This document shows, in pieces, positions 46,753-54,901 of a DNA stretch of 64,000 bases (positions are counted from its first letter, which is position 1; the number at the start of each line of letters is the position of its first letter). A program made the position numbers and the translations under genes. Under the pieces are notes generated by a model, which saw nothing but the letters and a program-made list of their open reading frames with translations, was not told the origin of the DNA and searched no databases. Origin of the DNA: a candidate division WOR-1 bacterium RIFOXYB2_FULL_42_35 (GTDB lineage: Bacteria; Margulisbacteria; WOR-1; O2-12-FULL-45-9); the NCBI GenBank assembly GCA_001771545.1, contig MEUC01000011.1, positions 18,190-82,189 of the forward strand. Direction: 5' to 3'.

Positions 46753-47725
46753 TAGAACTATAGTACTTAAGAGCCCTTTCTATCCCCTGACGAAAACTTA
46801 TCTTATGTTTAAAGCCTAAGCGATGCAATTTTGTTGGGTCACCAGCACGGGCAAAGACCCCTTCAGGTTTGTCGGAAGCACCTCGCACATCAGGAGAGAA
46901 ACCATAAATCTCCGCGACAATCTTAACAAAATCAATAAAACTAGTGTATATACCTGTGGCAAGGTTAATTGCACCGCCATCATCAATCTTATCCATGGTT
47001 GCCAAAATTCCGGCAACACAATCTTCGATATGAATAAAGTCCCTCATCTGCTTGCCAGTGCCCCAAACTTGAATTACCGGAGCCGCCCTATTGGCCAGGA
47101 CACGTTTACAAATGCTTGGGAAAGGATAATTGTCATCCTGATCTTCACCATAGCCGGAGAAAGGCCGATAAACAACTGACTTTAAACCATGTTTATCATA
47201 AGCAAGTTTGGCCAAATACTCACAGGTAAGCTTGGCCCAGCCATAACTCATATCAGGCATGCCAATATCGTCGGCAAAAGAGATCATTTCTTCTTTGAGC
47301 AGTTGATAACCTTTACAGCGCTGATATTTGATGGGATAAGCTGCACTCGAACTAAAACAAAGACTTTTTTTAGGCTTAGTGCGGACCGCCCACTGCCAAT
47401 ATTCCGCATCAATTGATAAATCATCAGCCACAGCTAAGGGGTTATCTTCAATCATCAACCGGCCGCCAACCATTGCTGCCAAGTGAAAACAATAATCGAA
47501 ATCGTTATCCTTAATCCTGGTAAAATAATCACGGCAATCTTCATGATAGAAATGGAAATTTTTATAATCCCGGGGTTGAAACAAGGGCCACTTTTCTGGA
47601 AGTAACCCGCCGGTTAAAGGAACTATCTTGTCAACACAATGAACCTCATCCCCCAATTCAAGCAACCGCCCAATAACATGACGCCCCACAAAACCAGCGC
47701 CCCCGGTTACTAAAATCTTACGCAT
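46745..47725 (-). CDS. NAD-dependent sugar epimerase/dehydratase (SDR)
   Basis: 326 aa from ATG 47725, which has AGGAGG seven bases before; the longer frame to 47842 lies inside the upstream gene. Rossmann MRKILVTGGAGFVGRHVIG, FHLAAMVGG, catalytic S..Y..K (SSSAAYP, SYGWAKLTCE), RPFSGYGED. The extended-SDR family makes UDP- or GDP-sugars such as GDP-fucose or galactose; the exact product is not clear. Ends the glycan gene run that starts at 50880. Confidence 0.9.
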   Translation of the reverse strand: MRKILVTGGAGFVGRHVIGRLLELGDEVHCVDKIVPLTGGLLPEKWPLFQPRDYKNFHFYHEDCRDYFTRIKDNDFDYCFHLAAMVGGRLMIEDNPLAVADDLSIDAEYWQWAVRTKPKKSLCFSSSAAYPIKYQRCKGYQLLKEEMISFADDIGMPDMSYGWAKLTCEYLAKLAYDKHGLKSVVYRPFSGYGEDQDDNYPFPSICKRVLANRAAPVIQVWGTGKQMRDFIHIEDCVAGILATMDKIDDGGAINLATGIYTSFIDFVKIVAEIYGFSPDVRGASDKPEGVFARAGDPTKLHRLGFKHKISFRQGIERALKYYSSNG

Positions 47726-48635
47726 TAAAATGCCTCCTGTACAAAGCAAAGGCTTGTTTTGACCGTTCTGGTAAATAAGCCAACAGCGTCTCTGGATCAT
47801 GGGAAATCGCCTTGAGTAGTTCAAAATTGTTTTCATAACCAATATACTCTTTTTTCATGTCCACAACAAGATCATGAATATTCCTTTGCTGATAAACCGA
47901 AGCTTTATTAAAAACTACTTTAGCCCCTCTAGCCTGGACATAGTAAGCGGCCCAAATATCATCCATACGACCAACATGAGGGAATAAAAAATAATCCTTA
48001 AGCAAACTTCCTTTAAGAAAAGTGTTCTGCGAGTTAAAAGGCGCAGGCTTATTGGCTGCCAAGGGAAAAAATCCCGGCTCAAAATTACATTCTGGAGCAT
48101 AGATCATCCGGCACACCGCATCAATATCCGGATCTCCGTTCCAAAAATCAGCTTGAACATCACAAATTATTTTCTGTTTTTTTATACGACTATAGTCCCT
48201 TTTGGGCACAAGTTGCAACGGGTAGCCTCGATGCCAAAGATGTTTTTCGTTGGTTGCCCCAACCGGATCAAAAGCCGGCAAATCAGTATCGTAATAATTT
48301 ACCTCAACTTCTTTTCCCAACAAAAGATCCTCACCCCAGCCTTCGTAAGGAATATTATCATCATCAATCACAGCCACAACATCCGCCTTCATATCGTGGG
48401 CCCAAAGCAAGCCAAAGCTGCGGCGTTGGATACATTTCCAGCCAATTGCATCAGAAAGCTTCTGATCGTACTTCTCTTGTTCGGCTGGTGATATATAAAG
48501 ACCGTTTTTTAATTTGTAATCTTTGGGAGTCTTTAGGTCTCCAATCACCACAATGGTCCAATCCGACCTGGCATCAAAACGCTCAATTGCTTCGGTGGGC
48601 GGATTGATTGTTGTAGTTACAATTACTTTTTTCAT
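47718..48635 (-). CDS. STELLO/DUF288-type glycosyltransferase
   Basis: 305 aa, soluble. TTTINPPTEAIERFDARSDW at the start, a triple-Asp site (VVAVIDDDNIPYEGW), PECNFEPGFFPLAANKPAPFNSQNT in parts, and FPHVGRMDDIWAAYYVQARG. DUF288 proteins are glycosyltransferase-like and best known from plant Golgi STELLO proteins and nematodes; bacterial members occur in glycan clusters. The order here (epimerase, this gene, GT2, membrane GT-C) suggests a joint surface glycan. Four-base overlap with GT2. Confidence 0.75.
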   Translation of the reverse strand: MKKVIVTTTINPPTEAIERFDARSDWTIVVIGDLKTPKDYKLKNGLYISPAEQEKYDQKLSDAIGWKCIQRRSFGLLWAHDMKADVVAVIDDDNIPYEGWGEDLLLGKEVEVNYYDTDLPAFDPVGATNEKHLWHRGYPLQLVPKRDYSRIKKQKIICDVQADFWNGDPDIDAVCRMIYAPECNFEPGFFPLAANKPAPFNSQNTFLKGSLLKDYFLFPHVGRMDDIWAAYYVQARGAKVVFNKASVYQQRNIHDLVVDMKKEYIGYENNFELLKAISHDPETLLAYLPERSKQAFALYRRHFNA

Positions 48636-49384
48636 TTGCTTTCCCCTTTTAAAATTTGCTTTCGAGAATATAACAATGTTTTTAAACCAATGCGAAAGTA
48701 TTCGAAATTACGCATAAAGCTATTCTGGGTTCCCCCTTCTGCCCGGGCCTTCCATTCTGCCGGAATCTCTCTAACCTTCACCCCTAACTTAAGGGGCTTG
48801 ACAATCGTTTCAAAAAGAAAGGGATGCCTGGTTTCTTCCCAGTTGATCGCTTGAACCAGCCTAGTTGGAAAGAGACGATAACCATAAGTCATATCTGTTA
48901 AATTTGTTCGATAAAGCAAGCAAAAAAACTTTTGAAAGATAAAGTTGAATACAAACTTTATCGGACTGTACCCTTCAAATCCCCCACCCATTATCCAGCG
49001 TGAGCCCGTAATAATCATAGCTGGGTTTTCTTTCGCTTCGAGGATGAAGTCCTTGACTTTGTCGGGCGGGGTTTCCAGATCGGAAGCCATCATTAAAACA
49101 TGGCTGGCAGAGGCACGCAGAAACGAGTCACGCATTGCCCCTCCCAAAAATGGCCGGGTTTGCTCAAAAACTTTAACCTTCTCCCCATATTTCTCCCTAA
49201 CCTTTTCACACACCTTCAAGCTTTCAGGCAGTGTCTTTTTGCAAATAACAATTAATAGCTCTAAAACGTCATCACTGCACCCTGACATGATAATGTCGAC
49301 AGTTTTCTCAAGTGAGGTTGTTTCATTCACAACCGGCAAAATAATAGAAACCGCCTTAAACGGAATACTGAGTAGGTCTCGCAT
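48632..49384 (-). CDS. family-2 glycosyltransferase
   Basis: About 250 aa. GT-A start VSIILPVVNETTSLEKTVDII (in parts), metal DLETPP, and YGYRLFPTRL with VREIPAEWKARAEGG, as in dolichol/undecaprenyl-phosphate sugar transferases without membrane helices. Start taken at ATG 49384 because AAAAGGA lies eight bases before; ATG 49405 touching the upstream stop is the alternative and would add seven residues. Co-transcribed with the membrane protein 49405-50880. Confidence 0.85.
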   Translation of the reverse strand: MRDLLSIPFKAVSIILPVVNETTSLEKTVDIIMSGCSDDVLELLIVICKKTLPESLKVCEKVREKYGEKVKVFEQTRPFLGGAMRDSFLRASASHVLMMASDLETPPDKVKDFILEAKENPAMIITGSRWIMGGGFEGYSPIKFVFNFIFQKFFCLLYRTNLTDMTYGYRLFPTRLVQAINWEETRHPFLFETIVKPLKLGVKVREIPAEWKARAEGGTQNSFMRNFEYFRIGLKTLLYSRKQILKGESK

Positions 49385-49404
49385 CAGCTTATCCTTTTCT
49401 ACCA

Positions 49405-50880
49405 TTAACTGACAATCACAGAAAAAATATGCCCCACAACTTTTAACCACAAAAAGAAAGCATCGATTTTACCCCCGAAATATTGTTGGAAGGTCAAATC
49501 TCCTGCTCGAGGGATCATGCCATAAGCCCACTGAAAATAAAAGAGTAAATTAAAAATTATCAGGAGAGAAAACAAGCCCAGCACCGAATAAAAAACTGTC
49601 TTATATTTCTTCAGCCAATTAAGCAAATTAGCTAATCCCCAGGCAAAGATGATTGAACAGCTTAAAAATCTTCTGCCGCCAAAGGCCCAACCACCATCCC
49701 AAGCCGCTGCCGCACTATTAACATAGAGCTCAAAAAGAAAAATCAGCAAAAAAGAGAGGAAGATCAAAAGTTGTTGTCTGTCTTTCCTATTAAAAATAAA
49801 TAGTCCCAGCAAGGTAAAGAGAATGATCGGCGTATAGGTAATTAGTCCATGATTACTAGAAAACATGACAGGGATAACGTGCGGATTAGACCATTGCATA
49901 AATCCAGCTCTTTGCGGATTAGCAATAAAAGCCCCTTCCAGGATCTTCCAAGCCAACATTTGTGGGATAAAACAAACCACCATGACAAACCCCATTAGAA
50001 AAAGTCCCAATATTAAGCTAAGCGGGATTTTTTTATTTCGCCAGATAAGTACCAAAGACTCAAACAAAACCGGGAAAAAGATGAAAAAAACGTCCTGGGG
50101 ACGAATTAGCATAACCAGACCACTCCACACCCCTAGAATAAGCCAGTCTTTATTGCTTTTATTCAACCAAGTCTTGTACCAAAAATAAATCAAACCTGAA
50201 ACAGCAAAAACCGTGGGAATGTGGGACATTGTCGGTTCGTGAAACTCATAAAAAATCAGCGGGGAAGCATAAAAAAGAAAGAAAAAAGCCAAAAAACTAA
50301 TAACTGGCGAGAAGAAAAACCTTAAAAAGAAATAGATAAACAAAAAACCGATCAAGCCATAGAACATTGACAGCATCACTATAAAAAAATCATAGACAAA
50401 GGAAACCCCATTGGTTGGCAAATTAGCCCCAAACAAATTCATCCCATGAGAAACCGCATGGCCAACAAAAAATGCCGGGGACCAAAGAATAGCCGGCCCA
50501 ACTGACCAGGGATTAAAGGTTAAACCTGTAGGAGATTTTTCTTCTTCTCCCCACCTTTTCCAGCCAAAAAGGGTAAAATCATTTTTAAAATCCAAATCGT
50601 GATCAATTACAGTTGAACGCAAATAAGAATAATAGCCAATGCAATCAACCTCAGAGATAATAAAATATTGATAACCTAAGCGCGGCAAAACCTGTTTCAT
50701 TTCATAAAAGTAAGAGCCAACATAGGGGACATTGATCATGGCTCTAAAAACCGGGGTCAAAGAACCAATAAAAACCAGAAGAACAATCAGGCTAACAGCC
50801 AAGCGATCATTAAATGGCCAGAAACGCTTGATGATTCCTTTAAACTCTTGCTTGGGTTCTTTTTTTTTATTTTGTTTCAT
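49405..50880 (-). CDS. polytopic membrane protein, GT-C-like
   Basis: 491 aa with about 11 hydrophobic helices. After the first helix comes an extended loop with SEVDCIGYYSYLRSTVIDHD, similar to the catalytic loop of membrane GT-C sugar transferases, and later FYEFHEPTMSH and GGWAFGGRRFLS. It probably uses a lipid-linked sugar made by the adjacent GT2. Start is at ATG 50880; no strong ribosome site. First gene in the glycan run. Confidence 0.65.
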   Translation of the reverse strand: MKQNKKKEPKQEFKGIIKRFWPFNDRLAVSLIVLLVFIGSLTPVFRAMINVPYVGSYFYEMKQVLPRLGYQYFIISEVDCIGYYSYLRSTVIDHDLDFKNDFTLFGWKRWGEEEKSPTGLTFNPWSVGPAILWSPAFFVGHAVSHGMNLFGANLPTNGVSFVYDFFIVMLSMFYGLIGFLFIYFFLRFFFSPVISFLAFFFLFYASPLIFYEFHEPTMSHIPTVFAVSGLIYFWYKTWLNKSNKDWLILGVWSGLVMLIRPQDVFFIFFPVLFESLVLIWRNKKIPLSLILGLFLMGFVMVVCFIPQMLAWKILEGAFIANPQRAGFMQWSNPHVIPVMFSSNHGLITYTPIILFTLLGLFIFNRKDRQQLLIFLSFLLIFLFELYVNSAAAAWDGGWAFGGRRFLSCSIIFAWGLANLLNWLKKYKTVFYSVLGLFSLLIIFNLLFYFQWAYGMIPRAGDLTFQQYFGGKIDAFFLWLKVVGHIFSVIVS

Positions 50881-50944
50881 TAGGAATAAGTTTTCTCAAT
50901 AAAATTAAGATGATAAATAATACAATTAATACTGTTACCATTCA

Positions 50945-50972
50945 AGAGGTCAAAGAGACAGAGGTCAAAGAG
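50945..50972. repeat. two direct copies of a 13-bp unit
   Basis: AGAGGTCAAAGAG occurs at 50945-50957 and 50960-50972 (15-bp period) in the 121-bp gap between the membrane GT and accB. No gene is convincing in this gap. Confidence 0.7.
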
Positions 50973-51001
50973 CTAGCAGCAAGGTTTCAAATCAAGCTAA
51001 G

Positions 51002-51442
51002 TTATTCTTTTTTAATCAGCATTAACTTTTGGCCGTATTCCACCGGTTGCCCATCTTCAACCAAGATCTTTTCAATCTTTCCGCTGACCTCCGCCTCAAT
51101 CTCATTAAACAATTTCATGGCCTCAATAATACAAACAACCTTAGCCGGATCAACTGAATCCCCCACTTTAACAAAGGACGGTGATCCAGGGGAAGGTGAA
51201 CGGTAAAAAGTTCCTACCATCGGAGAAGTAATGGCAATTAACCCATCATCTTCATTAACTTGTGCTACTGGCGCAGAAGCTAGGGGTGCCGGAGCAGCTA
51301 TTGTCATGGGCTGACTGGCCACAACCTTGCCATTTTCCGCCTTAACTTCATATTTGACCCCATTTTCTTCAACCGACAAACCAGTAATCTCTTCATCTTT
51401 GATAACTTTTATTAATTTTTTAAGCAAATCCCAATCAACCAT
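51002..51442 (-). CDS. accB: biotin carboxyl carrier protein of acetyl-CoA carboxylase
   Basis: 146 aa. N-terminal helix, Ala/Pro linker ([15 protein letters not shown]) and biotinyl domain [23 protein letters not shown] (in parts) with the biotin Lys in [16 protein letters not shown]. Carries carboxyl groups in malonyl-CoA synthesis. Ten bases downstream of efp, with AGGAGG-type site (GAGGTGAC). accC is not adjacent in this window. Confidence 0.97.
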   Translation of the reverse strand: MVDWDLLKKLIKVIKDEEITGLSVEENGVKYEVKAENGKVVASQPMTIAAPAPLASAPVAQVNEDDGLIAITSPMVGTFYRSPSPGSPSFVKVGDSVDPAKVVCIIEAMKLFNEIEAEVSGKIEKILVEDGQPVEYGQKLMLIKKE

Positions 51443-51452
51443 GAGTCACCTC

Positions 51453-52007
51453 CTATACTCTACCACAATATTTACCGTCTCTGGTATCAACTTTTAAAAG
51501 ATCACCTTCATTAACAAAAAAAGGGACTTGAACCACTAAACCTGTCTCCATAGTAGCAGGCTTGCCACCAGAAACAGTATCACCCTTAAAACCCGGAGAA
51601 GTTTCCGTAACTTTTAATTCCACAGCCGTTGGCAGATTAACATCCAAAACCTCATCATCATAAAAAGCAATCGTAGCAACAAAGCCCTCTCTTAAGTACT
51701 TAATGGCATCCTCAACCTTCTTAGCGGGGATAGCCACCTGTTCAAAAGTGGTTTGCTCCATAAAGTGGACGAAATCCTGGTCAGCATAAAGATACTGCAT
51801 TTGTTTATAATCAATATGAGCGGCTTCAACCTTCTCCCCGGGCTTAAAGGTTTTTTCGATAATTGCCCCGGTGCGCATGTTTTTGAATTTAATCTTAATC
51901 CAGCTCTGCTGGGCAGCTCGCTGATGATGGTATTCTAAACAACGAAACAACTGTCCATCAAGAACAACTGTTAGACCTGGTTTTACCTCGTTAATTGAAA
52001 CTGACAT
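51453..52007 (-). CDS. efp: translation elongation factor P
   Basis: 184 aa, full length from ATG 52007 (MSVSINEVKPGL); the frame extends 6 codons upstream but a promoter fits the shorter start. KOW-like domain with LEYHHQRAAQQSWIKIKFKNM (in parts: the Lys usually modified at the loop tip is replaced by the Q-Q-S region), then two OB domains (VEAAHIDYKQMQYLY, ALKVTETSPGFKGDT-like). It helps ribosomes pass polyproline runs. Near-leaderless promoter; co-transcribed with accB. Confidence 0.96.
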   Translation of the reverse strand: MSVSINEVKPGLTVVLDGQLFRCLEYHHQRAAQQSWIKIKFKNMRTGAIIEKTFKPGEKVEAAHIDYKQMQYLYADQDFVHFMEQTTFEQVAIPAKKVEDAIKYLREGFVATIAFYDDEVLDVNLPTAVELKVTETSPGFKGDTVSGGKPATMETGLVVQVPFFVNEGDLLKVDTRDGKYCGRV

Positions 52008-52015
52008 ATTTTGGT

Positions 52016-52044
52016 AGTATATCAATCTTGACGGTCTATTTCAA
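52016..52044 (-). promoter_or_regulatory. efp promoter, near-leaderless
   Basis: TTGAAA (52044..52039), 17-bp spacer, TATACT (52021..52016), then eight bases to ATG 52007. The start site would be about two bases before the codon, with no Shine-Dalgarno. Confidence 0.7.
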
Positions 52045-52056
52045 GTCAGGTAGAAT
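52028..52056 (+). promoter_or_regulatory. plsY promoter, leaderless
   Basis: TTGACG (52028-52033), 17-bp spacer, TAGAAT (52051-52056), six bases to ATG 52063, so transcription should start on the A of the codon. The -35 boxes of plsY and efp interleave, so polymerase binding to one should exclude the other. Confidence 0.7.
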
Positions 52057-52062
52057 GACTTG

Positions 52063-52647
52063 ATGATTTTTTTAGTCTTATTATCCGCCTATTTGCTCGG
52101 TTCAATCCCCTTTGGTTTAATCATTGGCAGGTTGTGGAAGATTGATGTTAGGCAGCACGGTTCAGGCAATATCGGGGCTACCAATGTTTTTCGCATCCTG
52201 GGCCCTGTTCCAGGAGTGATTGTCTTTGTCCTGGACATGTTAAAAGGTTACGTTAGTATCTTGCTGGCTAGCCAGCTAATCGGCGACCCCTGGTTAATCA
52301 TTGCAACAGGATTAATTGTTATTTTGGGCCATATGTTTCCCCTCTTCTTAAAATTTAAAGGCGGTCGCGGGGTTGCCACTGGAGTCGGAGTTTTATTAGG
52401 ATTATCTCCTCTGACTTTTTTAATTGCCATGTCTACTTTTGTTTTAGTACTATTCGTAACCCGTTATGTTTCATTAAGTTCAATGCTGGCCACAATTGTA
52501 GCTGCAATCATTTTTTTTATTACCAAGAAACCACTACCCTACCTTACCATTGTAGTGGTTGGAACACTATTAATTATTTGGAAACACCGGCCCAATATCC
52601 ACCGCTTACTTAATAAAACAGAACCAAAGATTGGAGTAAAAAAATGA
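52063..52647 (+). CDS. plsY: acyl-phosphate glycerol-3-phosphate acyltransferase
   Basis: 194 aa, five membrane helices. GSIPFGLIIGR, RQHGSGNIGATNVFRILG, and KFKGGRGVATGVGVLLG are the three conserved PlsY loops. Makes lysophosphatidic acid from acyl-phosphate. The frame allows a TTG three bases earlier; ATG 52063 is preferred. Stop overlaps gpsA start, so the two phospholipid genes are coupled. Confidence 0.97.
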   Translation: MIFLVLLSAYLLGSIPFGLIIGRLWKIDVRQHGSGNIGATNVFRILGPVPGVIVFVLDMLKGYVSILLASQLIGDPWLIIATGLIVILGHMFPLFLKFKGGRGVATGVGVLLGLSPLTFLIAMSTFVLVLFVTRYVSLSSMLATIVAAIIFFITKKPLPYLTIVVVGTLLIIWKHRPNIHRLLNKTEPKIGVKK

Positions 52648-53630
52648 GTAAAATCGCAGTTATTGGTGCTGGCGCCTGGGGAACGACCATCTCACTCTTA
52701 CTAGCCCAAAACAATCATCAAGTCACCTTGTGGGTCTTTGAAAAAGAGTTAGTTAAAGAAATGCAAACGAGCAGAGAAAACGAGAAATTTCTACCAGGTT
52801 TTCAGTTGCCAGAAAATATTGAGGTCGCCAGTGAGCCTGAACAATTAGAATCTGCCCAAATCTTCTTTTTTGTCGTACCGACTCAATTCTTACGTTCAAC
52901 CGCTAAACAATTTAAACAGATTATTCCTCCCGAAGCAATTGTTGTTTGTGCTAGTAAAGGGATTGAAAACAAAACTTCTCGATTGCCTTTAGACATTTTA
53001 GCCGAGGAACTTGGCAACACCAATTTAGTTATTCTTTCTGGCCCAAATTTATCGGCAGAAATTGCTAAGGGTCTGCCGGCTGCAGCTGTCGCTGCCTCAG
53101 TAGACGAGAAAAACGCCAAAACAGTTCAGGAAACTTTAATGCTAGAGCGCTTTAGGGTTTACACCAACACAGATCCTTTGGGAGTCCAAATAGCTGCCAG
53201 TTTAAAAAACATTATGGCAATTGCAGCCGGAATTATCGACGAACTAGACTTGGGCAATAATGCTAAAGCCGGGTTATTAATTCGTGGCATGGCAGAAATT
53301 ACTCGCCTGGGACTGGCCATGGGTGCTAAAGCCGAAACCTTTGCCGGCCTTTCCGGTATGGGTGATTTAATCACCACCTGTTCCAGCAAACTCTCCAGAA
53401 ACCACTATGTTGGCGAACAAATTGCCCTGGGTAAAAAATTAACAGAAATCGTTCAATCAACAAATCACATCGCTGAAGGTGTTACAACTACAAAAGCTGC
53501 CCTTGAGTTAGCAAAGAAATATAAAGTTACTTTGCCAATTACTGAAAAAGTTTATCAGGTCCTCTACGAAGATAAAGATCCTTTTCAAGCCATTAATGAG
53601 TTGATGACCAGAACCGCTAAGAGCGAGTAG
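52644..53630 (+). CDS. gpsA: glycerol-3-phosphate dehydrogenase (NAD(P))
   Basis: 328 aa. GAGAWGTTISLLLAQNNHQVTLW (in parts), VVCASKGIE, LSGPNLSAEIAKGLPAA, catalytic Lys in VQIAASLKNIMAIAAGI, and AGLSGMGDLITTCSSKLSRN. It supplies glycerol-3-phosphate to PlsY, whose gene precedes with an ATGA overlap. It converges on the barrel gene with one base between the stops. Confidence 0.97.
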   Translation: MSKIAVIGAGAWGTTISLLLAQNNHQVTLWVFEKELVKEMQTSRENEKFLPGFQLPENIEVASEPEQLESAQIFFFVVPTQFLRSTAKQFKQIIPPEAIVVCASKGIENKTSRLPLDILAEELGNTNLVILSGPNLSAEIAKGLPAAAVAASVDEKNAKTVQETLMLERFRVYTNTDPLGVQIAASLKNIMAIAAGIIDELDLGNNAKAGLLIRGMAEITRLGLAMGAKAETFAGLSGMGDLITTCSSKLSRNHYVGEQIALGKKLTEIVQSTNHIAEGVTTTKAALELAKKYKVTLPITEKVYQVLYEDKDPFQAINELMTRTAKSE

Positions 53631-54827
53631 CTAAAAACTCAGCTTAACCTCATAATACTGCGATTCTTCTACCAGGCCGGTAGTTGGATTGTAAGCCTTC
53701 TTATAGTGCGTCACCAAAGTAGTATAAGGATTAACCTTATAATAAACCACCCCACCCACTACTGCCCCATCCTGCAAATTTAAAGAGCGAAAATCAACAA
53801 AGTTTGGCTGCTCATAATATCCCGTCACACTGACTTGTTCGGAAAGTTTTGCAAAAACTTTACCGGACAAAGTTGCCTCTGTCTCATTATATTTTTCGTA
53901 GCCAATAGAAAAAGAAGCTAGATCTAAAAAGCTCAAGCCATATTGAGCTAAATAGCCGTTTTTATCATTTGTTGCTTCGGCCGAAGCCAAATTAACCGGA
54001 TTAATTTCATAATCAACCCCAAAATAACCCGGAGCAAAACCCCTGTTCATCAGACGGTAAGCAACCAGAAAGGACGATTTAAACACGCTCAAATCAGCTG
54101 ACCACTTTACCCCAGTGCCAAAACCATCGCCATGATCCACTAAACGAGCAACTTCAGCAAAGCCAACAAAATTCAAAGGTAAAGGAACGGTTACATCAAC
54201 ACCAATACCTGTTACTTTCTGAATCGTGGTCGCTCCTACCGGGGTAACCCCATCAATATCTGTTATAACTGTCTGACCAAGCGTTAACGATGGATTAACT
54301 CTCTCTTCTAAACGCAAGGCATAGACACCGGTTCTCGTGACAATAGACCTGACAACATACTGATCAAAATCAACATAACCTTGAAAAGCTTGTTGAGTAT
54401 TGTTAGCCAGAAGCGGCCCAAAGTTCGCCGTGGAATAATTATCTAATAATAAACCATGCCCCCAAGTGACATTATAAAGAATGCCATAGCGCAAACCGAT
54501 CTGGCCATCATCATACTCAACATAACGCAAAACAACATTTTCATAACCAAACGGTCTCTGCTCTCCCATCGGCATATTAACATCTAGCCCCAAACCAAAA
54601 TAACCCAATTTAAACTCTGGATGCCAGGCTAAATTACCAACTACTTCTGAGCCGACCTTGAGATAACCAATGCTCATCCCTCCCAATTGTGACTGGAGCT
54701 GTTGAGTTCCACCTCCGGGACCAGGGATATAGGAGAAGTCAAAGGCCTGGGCTGATCTAACCCCTAAGCTCAAAGCTACAAGGGAAAAAATCAAAAAAAA
54801 TTTCAAGCTCAAAATCCCAAAACCCAA
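53631..54827 (-). CDS. outer-membrane beta-barrel, unknown function
   Basis: 398 aa with a signal peptide (cleavage near RSAQA-FDFSY). The mature part is a long series of amphipathic strands (LGYFGLGLDVNMPMG, IGLRYGILYNVTWGHGLL, SSFLVAYRLMNRGF) and ends in YYEVKLSF with the C-terminal Phe of barrel proteins. No family is recognised. It lies 74 bp downstream of purH, separated by a word-repeat block. Confidence 0.7.
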   Translation of the reverse strand: MGFGILSLKFFLIFSLVALSLGVRSAQAFDFSYIPGPGGGTQQLQSQLGGMSIGYLKVGSEVVGNLAWHPEFKLGYFGLGLDVNMPMGEQRPFGYENVVLRYVEYDDGQIGLRYGILYNVTWGHGLLLDNYSTANFGPLLANNTQQAFQGYVDFDQYVVRSIVTRTGVYALRLEERVNPSLTLGQTVITDIDGVTPVGATTIQKVTGIGVDVTVPLPLNFVGFAEVARLVDHGDGFGTGVKWSADLSVFKSSFLVAYRLMNRGFAPGYFGVDYEINPVNLASAEATNDKNGYLAQYGLSFLDLASFSIGYEKYNETEATLSGKVFAKLSEQVSVTGYYEQPNFVDFRSLNLQDGAVVGGVVYYKVNPYTTLVTHYKKAYNPTTGLVEESQYYEVKLSF

Positions 54828-54837
54828 GCATCTTGAT

Positions 54838-54895
54838 CTTTATTCTTTGATCTTGTTTTGTTCTTTGATCTTTGCTCTTTGATCTTCATATCTAC
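54838..54895. repeat. 'ctttgatctt' word repeats
   Basis: At least five variants of CTTTGATCTT in 58 bp between purH and the barrel gene. The same word recurs within the purH start (56498-56560) and in the adaptor gene start (30735-30765). Confidence 0.75.
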
Positions 54896-54901
54896 TTCCC
54901 C

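Noticed and set aside
47726..47842. N-terminal extension of the epimerase
   Set aside because: The extension lies inside the upstream gene, and AGGAGG precedes ATG 47725 directly before the Rossmann motif.
50910..51206. 98-aa plus-strand ORF with coding-like first third
   Set aside because: Most of it is antisense to accB; the first part merely reads through a 13-bp direct repeat.
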